Shown: piece by piece, positions 29,049 to 38,797 of the stretch
Numbering within the stretch: position 1 is the first letter of the stretch
Layout: every line of letters starts with the position of its first letter
The notes under the pieces: model-generated
The model's input: the letters and a program-made list of their open reading frames with translations, nothing else
The model's database searches: none
Told to the model about the DNA's origin: nothing
Translations under genes and position numbers: made by a program
Source of the DNA: Sphingomonadales bacterium
Lineage (GTDB): Bacteria > Pseudomonadota > Alphaproteobacteria > Sphingomonadales > Sphingomonadaceae
Assembly (NCBI GenBank): GCA_016721875.1
Contig: JADKHG010000003.1
Coordinates: 1 to 64,000 of the forward strand
Direction of reading: 5' to 3'
Length of the DNA: 64,000 bases

Positions 29049-29067
29049 ACGCCTAAAGCGGCTTCAC
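29029..29067. terminator. Inverted repeat spanning the convergent clpB and M23 gene ends
   Basis: GTGAAGCCGCT (29029-29039) and AGCGGCTTCAC (29057-29067) are perfect 11-base inverted copies with a 17-base loop containing both stop codons. It could act as a bidirectional terminator, though no long T-tract follows. As a result both proteins end with Val-Lys-Pro-Leu. Confidence 0.45.
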
Positions 29068-29985
29068 CAATTTCAACGGATCAACCCGCGCAGCGTTCCA
29101 TTTCAGCCCCCAATGCAGGTGTGGTCCGCTGGCGCGTCCGGTCATCCCGACCTTACCCAGCGGCTGCCCCTGCTTCACACGCTCGCCTTCGCTGACCAGC
29201 AAGGCCGAGCTGTGGAGAAAAGCACTGTTGAGACCCATGCCATGGTCGATCATCAGCAAATAGCCTTCAAGCGTGAAGGGTGATTTTGCCGCAAGAACCA
29301 CGACACCGTCTGCCGGGGCGGTGTAAATCGTGCCGCTGGGTGCGGCGATATCCATGCCGCCATGATAGCTGCCAGGATGGCCGTTGTAGATTCGCTGTGA
29401 CCCGAAAAAGCCTGAAATGCGGCCGCCCGCCACGGACTTATATTGAATCGGCCAAACGAATTCCTGCCGCCAGCCTTCGCTTTGCACTTTCTTGGCACGG
29501 GCAGCATTGATCTGCGCAAGTTCGGGACCGCGACGTGCCTTGAACTCTTCGGTTGTTCCGGCCCCACCCGTGGGATTGGCCTTCACATGTTCGATCTTCC
29601 ATTGGCCGGGCTGGACCGGAAGATAACGTTCAACGGTTTTGCCATTGGCCAAAGTAGCGGTCAGGCTTGCACTGTTTTCCGCATCGCGATCAAAACCGAA
29701 GATGAAAAAACCTTCGCGGTCGAGCGGAATGGGCGAGCCATTAAAACTGACAGCACTCGTATTGCTGGGCGCTCGACCGATGACGACGGCACCTTGCTGC
29801 GGATCGCGTGATAGCCAGAAATCGGTGCGAATTTCGGTTCCGGCGGGTTCGGGAGGCACAGCTTTTGGTGTGGCAACGGCCACCTTCGGCTCCGACTTTG
29901 GGGGGGCTTTGGCAGAAGGACTGGCCGAACAGCTTGCCATCACGGCAAGCGAAAGCACGGCGGTCAGCGGAACGCGGGAAAGCAT
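29053..29985 (-). CDS. M23 family peptidase, putative lipoprotein
   Basis: A 310-residue LytM/M23 endopeptidase-like protein. The N-terminus 'MLSRVPLTAVLSLAVMASCS' looks like a lipoprotein signal ending at Cys. The M23 domain has zinc-site motifs 'YHGGMDIAAPSGTIYTAPAD', 'YLLMIDHGMGLNSAFLHSSA' and 'ASGPHLHWGLKWNAARVDP'. These enzymes cut peptidoglycan cross-links or act as amidase activators. The ATG at 29985 is 4 bases after the DUF2093 stop, making it the last gene of the xseA operon. Confidence 0.88.
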   Translation of the reverse strand: MLSRVPLTAVLSLAVMASCSASPSAKAPPKSEPKVAVATPKAVPPEPAGTEIRTDFWLSRDPQQGAVVIGRAPSNTSAVSFNGSPIPLDREGFFIFGFDRDAENSASLTATLANGKTVERYLPVQPGQWKIEHVKANPTGGAGTTEEFKARRGPELAQINAARAKKVQSEGWRQEFVWPIQYKSVAGGRISGFFGSQRIYNGHPGSYHGGMDIAAPSGTIYTAPADGVVVLAAKSPFTLEGYLLMIDHGMGLNSAFLHSSALLVSEGERVKQGQPLGKVGMTGRASGPHLHWGLKWNAARVDPLKLVKPL

Positions 29986-29989
29986 GGAG

Positions 29990-30193
29990 TTATTTTTGCC
30001 CGAGAAATGCGCGCGTTGAAATCTCGGCGCTGGCATAGGGTTCCTGCTTGGCAACGCTCCAATAGCGCAGCTCGTCAAGCGGGATTGCTTCACCGCTGAC
30101 CGCACATACCACATGGTCGCCATTGGCCAGCACGCGAAAACTGCTCGCCAGATAGTGGAGCTTTGCGGCCTTGTTCCGGTTCATCATCAACAT
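29990..30193 (-). CDS. DUF2093 domain protein
   Basis: A 67-residue protein of the DUF2093 family, conserved in alphaproteobacteria and typically next to xseA and an M23 peptidase. The core is 'KLHYLASSFRVLANGDHVVC', 'AVSGEAIPLDELRYWSVAKQ' and 'EPYASAEIS'. A Cys and the compact shape suggest a small fold of unknown role. ATG 30193 has an AAGGCG site 5 bases upstream; Met codons at 30187 and 30184 are alternatives. Confidence 0.85.
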   Translation of the reverse strand: MLMMNRNKAAKLHYLASSFRVLANGDHVVCAVSGEAIPLDELRYWSVAKQEPYASAEISTRAFLGQK

Positions 30194-30258
30194 GGCGCGC
30201 CTTATGCCGCAGCTTTGCTGAACGGGCAATGGCCAGAGAGCGCGATTTGGCGTGCGGG

Positions 30259-31719
30259 CTATTCGCTGCCGAATAAATCCTGCTGAGAAGTCGTTGGCGA
30301 AGTCGGACGCGGAGCCACCCGTGGTGCCTTTGGTGGGGTGGAGGTACCGTCGACTTGGGCGCTGACCTCGGCATCGGCGAAGCGGATCGCGACATGTCCC
30401 GCTGCTTTTGCTGCCGCTGCACTCTGGATCGTCTTTCCATCTGCGCCAGTGACCCGCGCGAATCCGCGCTTCAACGGCGCTTCGGGGTGGAAACTTTCGG
30501 CCAACCGACCCAACGATGCGAGACATGCCCGTGCTTCTTCGACGCGGCGCAGCAAAGGTGCAGAAGGCAGCCGAAGCGACGCAAGCCGTTCAGCCCGCAC
30601 GCTGACTTGTCGCTGCAATAACGCAGGGTTAAGACGCATTGCTGGCCCTGCCAAAGCGATACGGGCAGAATCGGCGCGCCGTTGCAATGCGCGCCGCAAC
30701 CTTTCGGCCAATTCATCGGCGCGCTGTTGCTTGGGGGCGAACAGGTCAGTCAGTTTGGGCAGCAAGCGCCGCTGCGCCTCCAACCGTTCCCCCATATGCT
30801 GCAACTTACGGCGCACGGCACCGGTCATGCGGAATTCTGACTGCGACAAGCGCTGCATCAGATCGAGTCGCACAGGCACCGCCATTTCGGCCGCAGCGGT
30901 GGGTGTGGGTGCGCGCAAATCAGCGGCAAAATCGCAAAGTGTGGTGTCGGTTTCGTGCCCCACTGCGGAAATCACCGGGATCGTGCATTCCGCCACGGCG
31001 CGAACCACGACTTCTTCATTAAACGCCCACAAATCTTCAATCGAACCACCACCGCGCGCCACGATTAGCAGATCGGGCCGTCGGTTCGATGGCATCGCCG
31101 AAAATCCGCGTACGGCGATTGCGACCTGCGCCGCTGCGCCGTCGCCCTGCACCAGTACCGGCCACAACACGACATGGCTGGGAAATCGATCTGCCAGCCG
31201 GTGCAACATATCACGGATCACCGCGCCGGTGGGCGAAGTCACAATGCCGATGGTGCGGGGTAGATAGGGGATCGGGCGCTTGCGCGACTGATCAAACAGC
31301 CCTTCGCCCGCCAGCCGCGCTTTCAGTTTTTCGAACAACAGCATCAGCGCGCCTTCGCCCGCCAACTCCAGCCGTTCGGCGACAATCTGATAGCTGGACC
31401 TGCCAGCGTAAGTGGTCAGCTTCCCCGTCGCCACCACTTCCAGCCCGTCTTCCGGCGCAAAGGGTAGCCGACCAGAATTGCCCTTCCACATTACCCCGTC
31501 GAGCTTCGCGTCAGCGTCTTTCAGGCTGAAATAGAGATGCCCCGAGGCTGCGCGTTTGAAGCCGGAAATCTCCCCGCGCACGCGCACATGGCCGAAACGA
31601 TCTTCTACAGTGCGTTTCAATGCAGACGAAATTTCCGACACGCTGAACGGCGGGGCATTGCCGCCCTTGTCGTCCTTGGCTAACAGCGCTGAGGTTTCTT
31701 CGTCTGGAAAGTCGGGCAC
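30259..31719 (-). CDS. xseA: Exodeoxyribonuclease VII large subunit
   Basis: XseA with XseB degrades single-stranded DNA to oligonucleotides, in DNA repair. The 486-residue protein has the OB fold ('[20 protein letters not shown]'), the catalytic domain ('[20 protein letters not shown]', '[20 protein letters not shown]', '[20 protein letters not shown]') and a long helical C-terminal region. It starts with GTG at 31719, only 4 bases from the divergent purD start. xseB is not in the window. Confidence 0.95.
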   Translation of the reverse strand: MPDFPDEETSALLAKDDKGGNAPPFSVSEISSALKRTVEDRFGHVRVRGEISGFKRAASGHLYFSLKDADAKLDGVMWKGNSGRLPFAPEDGLEVVATGKLTTYAGRSSYQIVAERLELAGEGALMLLFEKLKARLAGEGLFDQSRKRPIPYLPRTIGIVTSPTGAVIRDMLHRLADRFPSHVVLWPVLVQGDGAAAQVAIAVRGFSAMPSNRRPDLLIVARGGGSIEDLWAFNEEVVVRAVAECTIPVISAVGHETDTTLCDFAADLRAPTPTAAAEMAVPVRLDLMQRLSQSEFRMTGAVRRKLQHMGERLEAQRRLLPKLTDLFAPKQQRADELAERLRRALQRRADSARIALAGPAMRLNPALLQRQVSVRAERLASLRLPSAPLLRRVEEARACLASLGRLAESFHPEAPLKRGFARVTGADGKTIQSAAAAKAAGHVAIRFADAEVSAQVDGTSTPPKAPRVAPRPTSPTTSQQDLFGSE

Positions 31720-31723
31720 TGCA

Positions 31724-32995
31724 ATGAATATCCTGCTGATCGGTAGTGGCGGACGCGAACATGCGCTGGCCTGGCGGCTTTCGCAATCGCCCTTGTGTGA
31801 AGCACTCTATGCGGCACCGGGCAACCCTGGAATCACCGAGCATGCCAAATGCGTCGATCTGGATGTCACGGATCATCAGGCTGTTATTGAGTTTTGCGCA
31901 GACCACAGTATCGGCTTTGTCGTTGTCGGCCCCGAAGCACCGCTGGTTGACGGATTAGCGGACAGCCTTCGGGGAAAAGGCGTTATCGTATTCGGACCGA
32001 ACGCCGATGCAGCGATCCTTGAGGGCAGCAAAGGGTTTGTCAAAGACCTGTGTGCGAAGGAGAATATCCCCACCGCCGCCTACGCGCGCCACACCAGCAA
32101 GGCAGACGCGCTCGCTGACCTACCTCGCTTCGGCTTGCCAGTCGTGATCAAAGCCGACGGTCTGGCAGCCGGCAAAGGCGTGATAATTGCCGAAACCGAT
32201 ACCGATGCGCGTGAAGCCGTTGAATATATGTTTACCGGCGGGTTCGGGGATGCCGGTGCCGAAGTGGTGATTGAAGAATTTATGTCCGGCGAGGAAGCGA
32301 GCTTTTTCGCAATTAGCGACGGCACAAATGTCATCCCCTTCGGCTCCGCACAGGATCACAAGCGCGTGGGCGACGGCGATACCGGACCCAATACCGGTGG
32401 CATGGGCGCTTATTCCCCTGCCCGCGTTCTGAGCGCGGAGCTGGAAGTCGAGGTGATGCGACGGATCATCCATCCGACGGTTGCCGCCATGGCACGCGAA
32501 GGACGCCCCTATCAGGGCGTGCTGTTCGCCGGCCTGATGCTGACCAGCGAAGGTCCCAAATTGATCGAATATAATTGCCGCTTTGGTGACCCCGAATGCC
32601 AAGTGCTCATGATGCGCTTTGCCGGTGATCTTGTAGCCTTGCTGCACGCGGCATCGCTCGAAAATGGTTTGGCGAATCCGCCTGCGGTCGAATTGAAAGC
32701 CGACACCGCGCTGACCGTGGTCATGGCGGCCAACGGCTATCCGGGAACACCGGAAAAAGGCGGTCGGATAACGCTGCCCGATGTGGACGATGCCAAAATC
32801 TTCCATGCGGGGACCGCGATAAACGATGGTTCTTTAGTCGCCAATGGCGGTCGCGTGCTAAACGTGACAGCATTGGGACATACAGTGACCGAAGCTCAGA
32901 CCAAGGCCTATGAAACGGTCGATAGCATCGAATTTCCGACCGGATTCTGTCGGCGCGACATTGGCTGGCGTGACGTCGAACGCGAAAGGTCCTGA
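31724..32995 (+). CDS. purD: Phosphoribosylamine-glycine ligase
   Basis: PurD (GAR synthetase) joins phosphoribosylamine and glycine with ATP in purine synthesis. The 423-residue protein starts '[20 protein letters not shown]' and has the ATP-grasp elements '[20 protein letters not shown]', '[17 protein letters not shown]', '[14 protein letters not shown]' and '[17 protein letters not shown]'. The ATG at 31724 fits the family; the frame is open upstream to 31556 but that part is antisense to xseA. The next gene follows 3 bases after its stop. Confidence 0.96.
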   Translation: MNILLIGSGGREHALAWRLSQSPLCEALYAAPGNPGITEHAKCVDLDVTDHQAVIEFCADHSIGFVVVGPEAPLVDGLADSLRGKGVIVFGPNADAAILEGSKGFVKDLCAKENIPTAAYARHTSKADALADLPRFGLPVVIKADGLAAGKGVIIAETDTDAREAVEYMFTGGFGDAGAEVVIEEFMSGEEASFFAISDGTNVIPFGSAQDHKRVGDGDTGPNTGGMGAYSPARVLSAELEVEVMRRIIHPTVAAMAREGRPYQGVLFAGLMLTSEGPKLIEYNCRFGDPECQVLMMRFAGDLVALLHAASLENGLANPPAVELKADTALTVVMAANGYPGTPEKGGRITLPDVDDAKIFHAGTAINDGSLVANGGRVLNVTALGHTVTEAQTKAYETVDSIEFPTGFCRRDIGWRDVERERS

Positions 32996-32998
32996 TTC

Positions 32999-33241
32999 AT
33001 GTTCGGCAATGGCGACTATGATTGGACCTCGTTCGCACTTGGCATGCTAATCGGGGGGATGGTTGCGCTGTTTCTCGGTTGGCGAAGGAGACGGCTTAAT
33101 CGATCCAATCTCGACAAGCCTCCCACCCCGCCACCCAGCCTAACCCCGGAATTGCGCTCCCAGATATTGAAATTACGCGCTGAAGGCCGGGTCATTGATG
33201 CGATAAAGATCGTTCGAGAACGCACCGGCTGCGACCTATGA
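32999..33241 (+). CDS. Small membrane protein with L7/L12-like C-terminus
   Basis: An 80-residue protein: a short polar start, one membrane helix (FALGMLIGGMVALFLGW), a basic and Pro-rich linker, then 'SQILKLRAEGRVIDAIKIVR' and 'ERTGCDL', which resembles the helix-turn of the ribosomal L7/L12 C-terminal domain ('AIKxVRExTGLxL'). The function is unknown. It lies between purD and the Mla-type operon and overlaps the next start as ATGA, so it is probably expressed with it. Confidence 0.72.
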   Translation: MFGNGDYDWTSFALGMLIGGMVALFLGWRRRRLNRSNLDKPPTPPPSLTPELRSQILKLRAEGRVIDAIKIVRERTGCDL

Positions 33242-34350
33242 TCGAGCCAGCCGATTTTACACAAGACACCGCCGAGGAAGGCGGACTGATCCTGCGGTTA
33301 AATGGCGCATGGACGATCGCTGGCGTGGCTGATGCGGACAAGCGGCTTCGGGCATTGGGGGACGCAGTTCGACACATCGACCTGAGTGCAGTCGAACATA
33401 TCGACACCGTCGGTGCGTGGATAGTTTACCGCACCGCGCGCGACATGGGCGCGGACATAGTCGGAGTCAACGCCAATGCGCGTTCGCTGATCGAGGCTGT
33501 AGGCGGAGTTGACAGCAACGATAGCATTGCGCCTCCTGTCATATCACCCATCATCAAACTGATTGGTGAATTGGGCGATGCCGTTCTCACTGCTTTCGGG
33601 ACGATGGTGCAATTTATTGCCTTTATGGGTCAGTGTGTGAAGGCGATTATCGATCTGATCCTGCATCCGCGTCGCTTTCGCATTCATGCCGTGGTACAGC
33701 ACTTTGAGCATGCGGGGGTGCGCGCACTGCCAATCGTCGGGATGATGAGCTTTCTGATCGGCATTGTTATTGCGCAACAAGGCGCTGTTCAACTGCGGCA
33801 ATTTGGTGCCGAAGTGTTCACTGTCAATCTTGTCGGACGACTGACGCTGCGCGAATTGGGTGTGTTGATGACCGCGATCATGGTTGCGGGGCGATCCGGA
33901 TCTGCCTTTGCCGCACAAATCGGAACGATGAAAATCACGGAAGAGGTTGACGCCATGCGGACGATCGGCGTGGTGCCGACCGAAGCGCTGGTCATTCCGC
34001 GGATCATGGCGACGGTGGTGATGATGCCGTTGCTCGCGATGTATTCGTCGATCATCGCAATGATTGGCGGAGGTCTGCTGTGCTGGATAGCGCTCGACAT
34101 CCCACCGGCAACATTTGTGCAGCGCATCCGCGAAGTCGTACCATTCACAGACCTGCTTGTCGGACTGGTCAAAGCGCCGGTATTTGGTGCGATTATCGCA
34201 ATGGCTGGCTGTTTTCAGGGAATGCGAGTCGAGGGCAATTCTGAAGAGGTTGGCCTGAAAACCACCGCTGCGGTGGTGCAAGCCATTTTCCTCGTCATCG
34301 TACTCGATGCCTTTTTTGCTGTCTTTTTCACCGGCATCGGGTGGAACTGA
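33238..34350 (+). CDS. MlaE-type lipid ABC permease with N-terminal STAS domain
   Basis: A 370-residue permease of the MlaE family, which moves phospholipids between the membranes. Residues 1-95 form a STAS-like domain ('LRLNGAWTIAGVADADKRLR', 'IDLSAVEHIDTVGAWIVYRT'), the part that is a separate MlaB protein in E. coli. The permease part has 'VRALPIVGMMSFLIGIVIAQ', 'RELGVLMTAIMVAGRSGSAF', 'IGTMKITEEVDAMRTIGVVP' and several spans. It overlaps both neighbours, marking a tight operon of permease, ATPase, MCE protein and lipoprotein. Confidence 0.93.
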   Translation: MIEPADFTQDTAEEGGLILRLNGAWTIAGVADADKRLRALGDAVRHIDLSAVEHIDTVGAWIVYRTARDMGADIVGVNANARSLIEAVGGVDSNDSIAPPVISPIIKLIGELGDAVLTAFGTMVQFIAFMGQCVKAIIDLILHPRRFRIHAVVQHFEHAGVRALPIVGMMSFLIGIVIAQQGAVQLRQFGAEVFTVNLVGRLTLRELGVLMTAIMVAGRSGSAFAAQIGTMKITEEVDAMRTIGVVPTEALVIPRIMATVVMMPLLAMYSSIIAMIGGGLLCWIALDIPPATFVQRIREVVPFTDLLVGLVKAPVFGAIIAMAGCFQGMRVEGNSEEVGLKTTAAVVQAIFLVIVLDAFFAVFFTGIGWN

Positions 34351-35174
34351 TGCCTGACCGGGACAATATCATCGAGGTCCGTGGACTTCGCAACGCGTTT
34401 GGTGATCAGGTGATCCACGACGGTCTTGATCTTGACGTAAAGCGGGGCGAAATTTTGGGCGTTGTCGGCGGATCGGGGACTGGCAAGTCAGTGCTGATGC
34501 GTTCGATCATCGGACTGCAAAATCCCGAAGAAGGGGAAATTCGCGTTTTTGGCGAATCGATGCGCGACAAGGAAGAGGATGAGGCAACCGAGGTTCGGCG
34601 GCGTTGGGGTGTTCTGTTTCAAGGGGGTGCGTTGTTTTCAACGCTGACCGTTGCAGAAAATGTCCAAGTCCCGCTGAAAGAATTCTATCCAGACTTCAGC
34701 AAGGCTACACTCGACGAGATCGCGCGCTATAAAATCCACCTCAGCGGCCTTCCCCCAGAAGCCGCCTTTAAATTCCCATCGGAACTGTCGGGGGGCATGA
34801 AGAAGCGTGCTGGGTTAGCCCGTGCCTTGGCGATGGACCCGGACCTATTGTTCCTCGACGAACCGACGGCGGGTTTGGATCCGATAGGCGCCGCACGTTT
34901 CGATGCGCTAACGCTCAATCTGAAGCAGACTTTAGGGCTTACTGTGTTTCTGATCACCCACGACCTTGATTCGCTCTACGCGATTTGCGACCGGGTCGCG
35001 GTGCTGGCCGACCGTCAGGTAATCGCCGTAGGAAAGATCGACGAACTGCTGGCAATTGATCATCCGTGGATCAACGAATATTTCAGCGGGCCGCGCGGCA
35101 GAGCGGCAAAATCCGGCCATGATCGTGGCATAACAAAAATGAGCGTGGACAAGCCGTCCCCGGACGGCCCATAG
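34350..35174 (+). CDS. MlaF-type ABC ATPase
   Basis: A 274-residue ATPase energising the MlaE permease. Walker A 'GVVGGSGTGKSVLMRSIIGL', signature 'LSGGMKKRAGLARALAMDP', Walker B 'LLFLDEPTAGLDP', and the switch His in 'FLITHDLDSLYAICDRVAVL'. Its ATG overlaps the permease stop (TGATG). The C-terminal tail after 'FSGPRGRAAKSG' is variable. Confidence 0.93.
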   Translation: MPDRDNIIEVRGLRNAFGDQVIHDGLDLDVKRGEILGVVGGSGTGKSVLMRSIIGLQNPEEGEIRVFGESMRDKEEDEATEVRRRWGVLFQGGALFSTLTVAENVQVPLKEFYPDFSKATLDEIARYKIHLSGLPPEAAFKFPSELSGGMKKRAGLARALAMDPDLLFLDEPTAGLDPIGAARFDALTLNLKQTLGLTVFLITHDLDSLYAICDRVAVLADRQVIAVGKIDELLAIDHPWINEYFSGPRGRAAKSGHDRGITKMSVDKPSPDGP

Positions 35175-35182
35175 GAGGCGCA

Positions 35183-36156
35183 ATGGAGACCAAAGCAAAC
35201 CATGTTGTGGTTGGGGCCGTGACCTTGCTTCTGCTCGCCATTTTGGCGGCATTTGTGATATGGCTGACGCGCGCAGGCGAAGGTGGCAAGAAGGAATATG
35301 ACATATTCTTCCAGCAATCGGTTAGCGGCCTGGCCAAGGGATCGGGCGTCGCGTTTTCCGGAGTAGGCGTAGGCCAGATTAAGGAAATCGAACTTTGGCG
35401 GCCCGACCCGGATTTTGTCCGCGTCCGCATTTCAATTGATGAAAAGACGCCGATATTGGAAGGCACGACTGCCACAATTTCGGGGATTGGTTTCACCGGC
35501 GTATCGGAAGTTCAACTCGATGGATCGGGCAAAGGCGCACCGCCTATCAAATGCCCGAAGGAAAATCCGAAGGCCAGCTGCCCGACGGGTGTGCCGGTTA
35601 TCCCCACCAAGCCAGGGGCGCTTGGGGAATTGCTCAACAATGCGCCTTTGTTGCTCGAGCGCCTTTCGACTTTGACCGAACGGCTGACCAACATATTGTC
35701 CGACAAGAATGAGCAATCGATCGAAAAATTCTCGACAATGTTGAAAATCTCTCTGGCTCACTTGCCAATCAAGCTCCTGATTTACAGGCTGCAATCCGCG
35801 AATCGCGGTTGACATTGCAAAAGGCGGGATTGGCGGCCGACCAGCTTACAACGCTATCGGGCAACGCAAACCAGCTTCTCGACAGTGAAGGACGGCCGAT
35901 GATTGCCGATCTTCGCAAGACGCTGGCGTCTGCAAACAAGAGTTTGAGTGCGCTTGAAAGCAGCGTGAACAGCGCTGGTCCGGCGATAAATACGCTGACA
36001 ACCGAGACATTGCCCGAATTCAATCAATTGGCGCGGGATGTCCGGCAGCTGTCGCAATCTATGAAATCAATCACCGAACGGATCGACCAGCAAGGGGTGG
36101 GGGGACTGGTAGGCGCGCCACCATTGCCGGACTATGATCCGGGCAAGACGAAATAA
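35183..36156 (+). CDS. MlaD-type MCE family lipid-binding protein (frameshifted)
   Basis: An inner-membrane anchored MCE protein of about 324 residues after correction. One N-terminal span (VVVGAVTLLLLAILAAFVIW) is followed by the MCE domain ('YDIFFQQSVSGLAKGSGVAF', 'VGVGQIKEIELWRPDPDFVR', 'TTATISGIGFTGVSEVQLDG') and a long helical tail that in this family forms a tube or needle for lipids. The frame breaks in an A-run at 35744-35747; one added A gives 'MLKNLSGSLANQAPDLQAAI'. It follows the ATPase by 8 bases. Confidence 0.88.
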
Positions 36157-36168
36157 AGGAGGACGGGC

Positions 36169-36771
36169 ATGGCATTTCAAACCAGCCGCTTGGCGCTGAT
36201 TTTTGCGACCATCTTAATGCTTCCGTCATGCGTCAGCTTTGGCGGGAAAGCACCTGCCAATATGTTGTTGTTGTCGGCTGATCATCGTGTGTCGAGTGGA
36301 ACCAGCGTCAAAGGAAACGCTGCCGATGCACTGATCGTGATCGAACCTTCGGTACCACAGAAACTCAACACCAACCGCGTGGCGGTGCAGGTGGGCATCA
36401 GCAATGTCGCCTATATCAAGGATGCGTTCTGGTCCGACAAGCCGGCTCGGTTGATGCGATCGCTGCTAGCGGAAACAATTTCGGCTAAGACAGGAAACCT
36501 GGTGCTATCCGAAGGCGATATCGGTGTGCGTGCCAGTCGGGCGCTGTCTGGAACATTGGTAGAATTCGGCGTAGATTCCAGCTCGAATGAAGCCATCGTG
36601 GTTTTTGACGCTCTTTTGACGCAGAATGGAAAGCCACTCGAAAAACGCCGGTTTGAAGCACGTGTCGCTGCTATGGATATAAATGCGGAACCCGCTGGCG
36701 TCGCTTTGAATAAAGCCGCAAATCAGGTTGCGGTCGCAATTTCAGATTGGTTGCAATCGCAGGGCAGTTGA
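36169..36771 (+). CDS. ABC-type transport auxiliary lipoprotein (PqiC-like)
   Basis: A 200-residue lipoprotein of the ABC_trans_aux family, the outer-membrane-side partner of Mla/Pqi type systems. The lipobox is 'LMLPSCVS' after 'RLALIFATI'. Family marks are 'ALIVIEPSVPQKLNTNRVAV', 'NVAYIKDAFWSDKPARLMRS' and 'FDALLTQNGKPLEKRRFEA'. The position right after the MCE gene supports a complete four-part lipid transport operon. Confidence 0.88.
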   Translation: MAFQTSRLALIFATILMLPSCVSFGGKAPANMLLLSADHRVSSGTSVKGNAADALIVIEPSVPQKLNTNRVAVQVGISNVAYIKDAFWSDKPARLMRSLLAETISAKTGNLVLSEGDIGVRASRALSGTLVEFGVDSSSNEAIVVFDALLTQNGKPLEKRRFEARVAAMDINAEPAGVALNKAANQVAVAISDWLQSQGS

Positions 36772-36792
36772 CGAGAAACTCGTTTCGAAACG

Positions 36793-37866
36793 CTACAATT
36801 CGGGCCGCAGCGAAACAAAACCTTCCGGTGTCGGCCAGTCGGTTGAAGACACCGCCAACACTTTGAACAGGCTGCCCATCTGGTCGGCATTTACCAGTCG
36901 ATCGCGCGCTTCCATGATTTCGTCGGCTCGTTCTGGAGATGCGACTGCAAGCTGGCTGGCACGCGCTTCGATGCCAAGCTCTTTCAGCCACGCCCCCTGT
37001 TCCACCGGGCCACTGACCCGCAACTCACGCATTCGCGCCAAATTAGCGATTTCGAGAAAGTTTACATGGGCCGTCAAATCACATTCTCCAGGATTTTCGA
37101 ATGGATCAACTTGTTGGTGGTTTTTCACCGCTTGCAGCGTGCTGCCTAGCCCGGGAAGTAGATATCCATAGTCAACAACCAGCATCGCACCGCCTTGTCG
37201 CGCTAACCTGCCCGCTATTTCGTACATGACAGTTCCGGTATCTGGCGAGGTTTCATAGATGCTCGACGGCGGTGCATTGCGAAAATCAGAGGGAACCAGA
37301 TTGTCCATCGGCGCCGTGCCCGGCATAGCCATGAATTGACCAGCCTTGCCAGTTGCGACAACTCTTTCACGCCAGCCGCTATGCGTCGCGACAATTTGCT
37401 GCACCGGAAGCGTCAAAAAACTCATTTGCTACGATCAACAACGGTCCATCATCGGGCAATTCGTCAATATCTACAATTATTTGGGCGTTTGCACATGCGC
37501 AGTCTGCACTTCTTGCAGAGCTTCGCTATTTTCAACAAATGTTATGCGCGGCTCAAACTCAAATCGGGCCATGCACCGCAATGCATCCGCTGCAAGCACG
37601 CCACGCCCGGGGCCCAATTCGACATAGTGACAATTGTCCGGCCTGTTCATCCGCATCCATTGGTCGGTCAGCCAAAGGCCAATGAGCTCGCCGAACATCT
37701 GGCTGACTTCGGGCGCTGTGATAAAGTCACCCTCCACACCAAATGCCGTTCCCTTCGCATAATATTCGAGATTGGACAGCCGCATATATTCGGCAACACT
37801 GATTGGACCGCTGGCATGAATCTGCCGGGCCAGTCGCTCCGCAAGTTGCGAAGCGTCAGGCGACAC
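36793..37866 (-). CDS. MidA/NDUFAF7-like SAM-dependent methyltransferase (two frameshifts)
   Basis: A class I methyltransferase of the COG1565 family (NDUFAF7 in mitochondria methylates an arginine of complex I subunit NDUFS2), about 358 residues. Visible marks are 'PISVAEYMRLSNLEYYAKGT', 'GDFITAPEVSQMFGELIGLW', the SAM motif 'VELGPGRGVLAADALR' and 'GAMLVVDYGYLLPGLGSTLQ'. Two breaks interrupt it: an A-run (T on the plus strand) at 37488-37490, and a two-base loss near 37411 in 'ANEFFDALPVQQIVATH'. It starts with GTG at 37866 and overlaps the lgt 3' end by 11 bases. Confidence 0.85.
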
Positions 37867-38728
37867 TATCTGTGCCCGATATGGGCTCCACGCGCTGACG
37901 GCGTTTTGCCGCAGTCACTACCAGATAGATACCGATCAAAATCATCGGAATAGTAAGCCATTGCCCCATGCTAAGACCGGTCTGTTCGACCAAGTGGCGC
38001 AGTTGTTCATCGGGCTCGCGGAAAAATTCGATAAAGAATCTTGAAAAACCATAGATCAGGGCAGCCGTCCCGAACAGGAAACCCGGCTTGTAACGCGCAT
38101 TGGTAAACCAGAAGAGCGGCCACATAATTGCTGCCATTCCCAATCCTTCAAGCGCGGCTTCATAAAGCTGGCTGGGATGACGCGGCATTGAGCCGGCCTG
38201 ATCAAAAATAATTGCCCAGGCTACGTCGGTTTCGCGCCCCCACAATTCACCGTTGGAAAAGTTGGCAAGGCGCACAAGGAACAAACCGAACGGAATACAA
38301 CAGGCGATATAGTCGCTCACCCTCAAAAAGGAGAGGTTTCTCTGCTTCGTGAAGAGCCAGATGGCAGCTAGCGTGCCAATCGTACCGCCGTGAAGCGACA
38401 TGCCACCGTTCCACAATTGCAGGATTTCCAACGGATTTGCCAGCATCGACGGTTGATAAAATAAGACATAACCCAGTCGTCCACCAAGAATGATCCCAAG
38501 CGTCGCGTAGAGGATCATATCGTCGGCATGAACGCGCGACATCGGCGCACCGGGCTTCGCAATCAGCTTTAAAAGATACCAGTATCCCAGCAGGATACCG
38601 AAAAGATATCCAAGCGAATACCAGCGGATTTGAAAACTGCCGAGCTTCAGCGCGACCGGTCCAATGCCGAGTTCGGAAAAACGCGTATACTCAATCGCTG
38701 CAGACAAAACTTCGAGATGCAAACCCAT
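37856..38728 (-). CDS. lgt: Prolipoprotein diacylglyceryl transferase
   Basis: Lgt attaches diacylglycerol to the lipobox cysteine of prolipoproteins at the inner membrane. The 290-residue, seven-span protein shows 'IRWYSLGYLFGILLGYWYLL', 'ILGGRLGYVLFY', 'GGMSLHGGTIGTLAAI', the signature 'RLANFSNGELWGRETDV' and 'PRHPSQLYEAALEGL'. All key residues are present. It is upstream of and overlaps the methyltransferase gene, an arrangement common in alphaproteobacteria. Confidence 0.96.
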   Translation of the reverse strand: MGLHLEVLSAAIEYTRFSELGIGPVALKLGSFQIRWYSLGYLFGILLGYWYLLKLIAKPGAPMSRVHADDMILYATLGIILGGRLGYVLFYQPSMLANPLEILQLWNGGMSLHGGTIGTLAAIWLFTKQRNLSFLRVSDYIACCIPFGLFLVRLANFSNGELWGRETDVAWAIIFDQAGSMPRHPSQLYEAALEGLGMAAIMWPLFWFTNARYKPGFLFGTAALIYGFSRFFIEFFREPDEQLRHLVEQTGLSMGQWLTIPMILIGIYLVVTAAKRRQRVEPISGTDSVA

Positions 38729-38797
38729 TCCCCTTATCCAATCGGTTTCCTATAGAGGCAAAGCGAAAAGACAAAAAGCACAAAGGAGAGATTCGCG

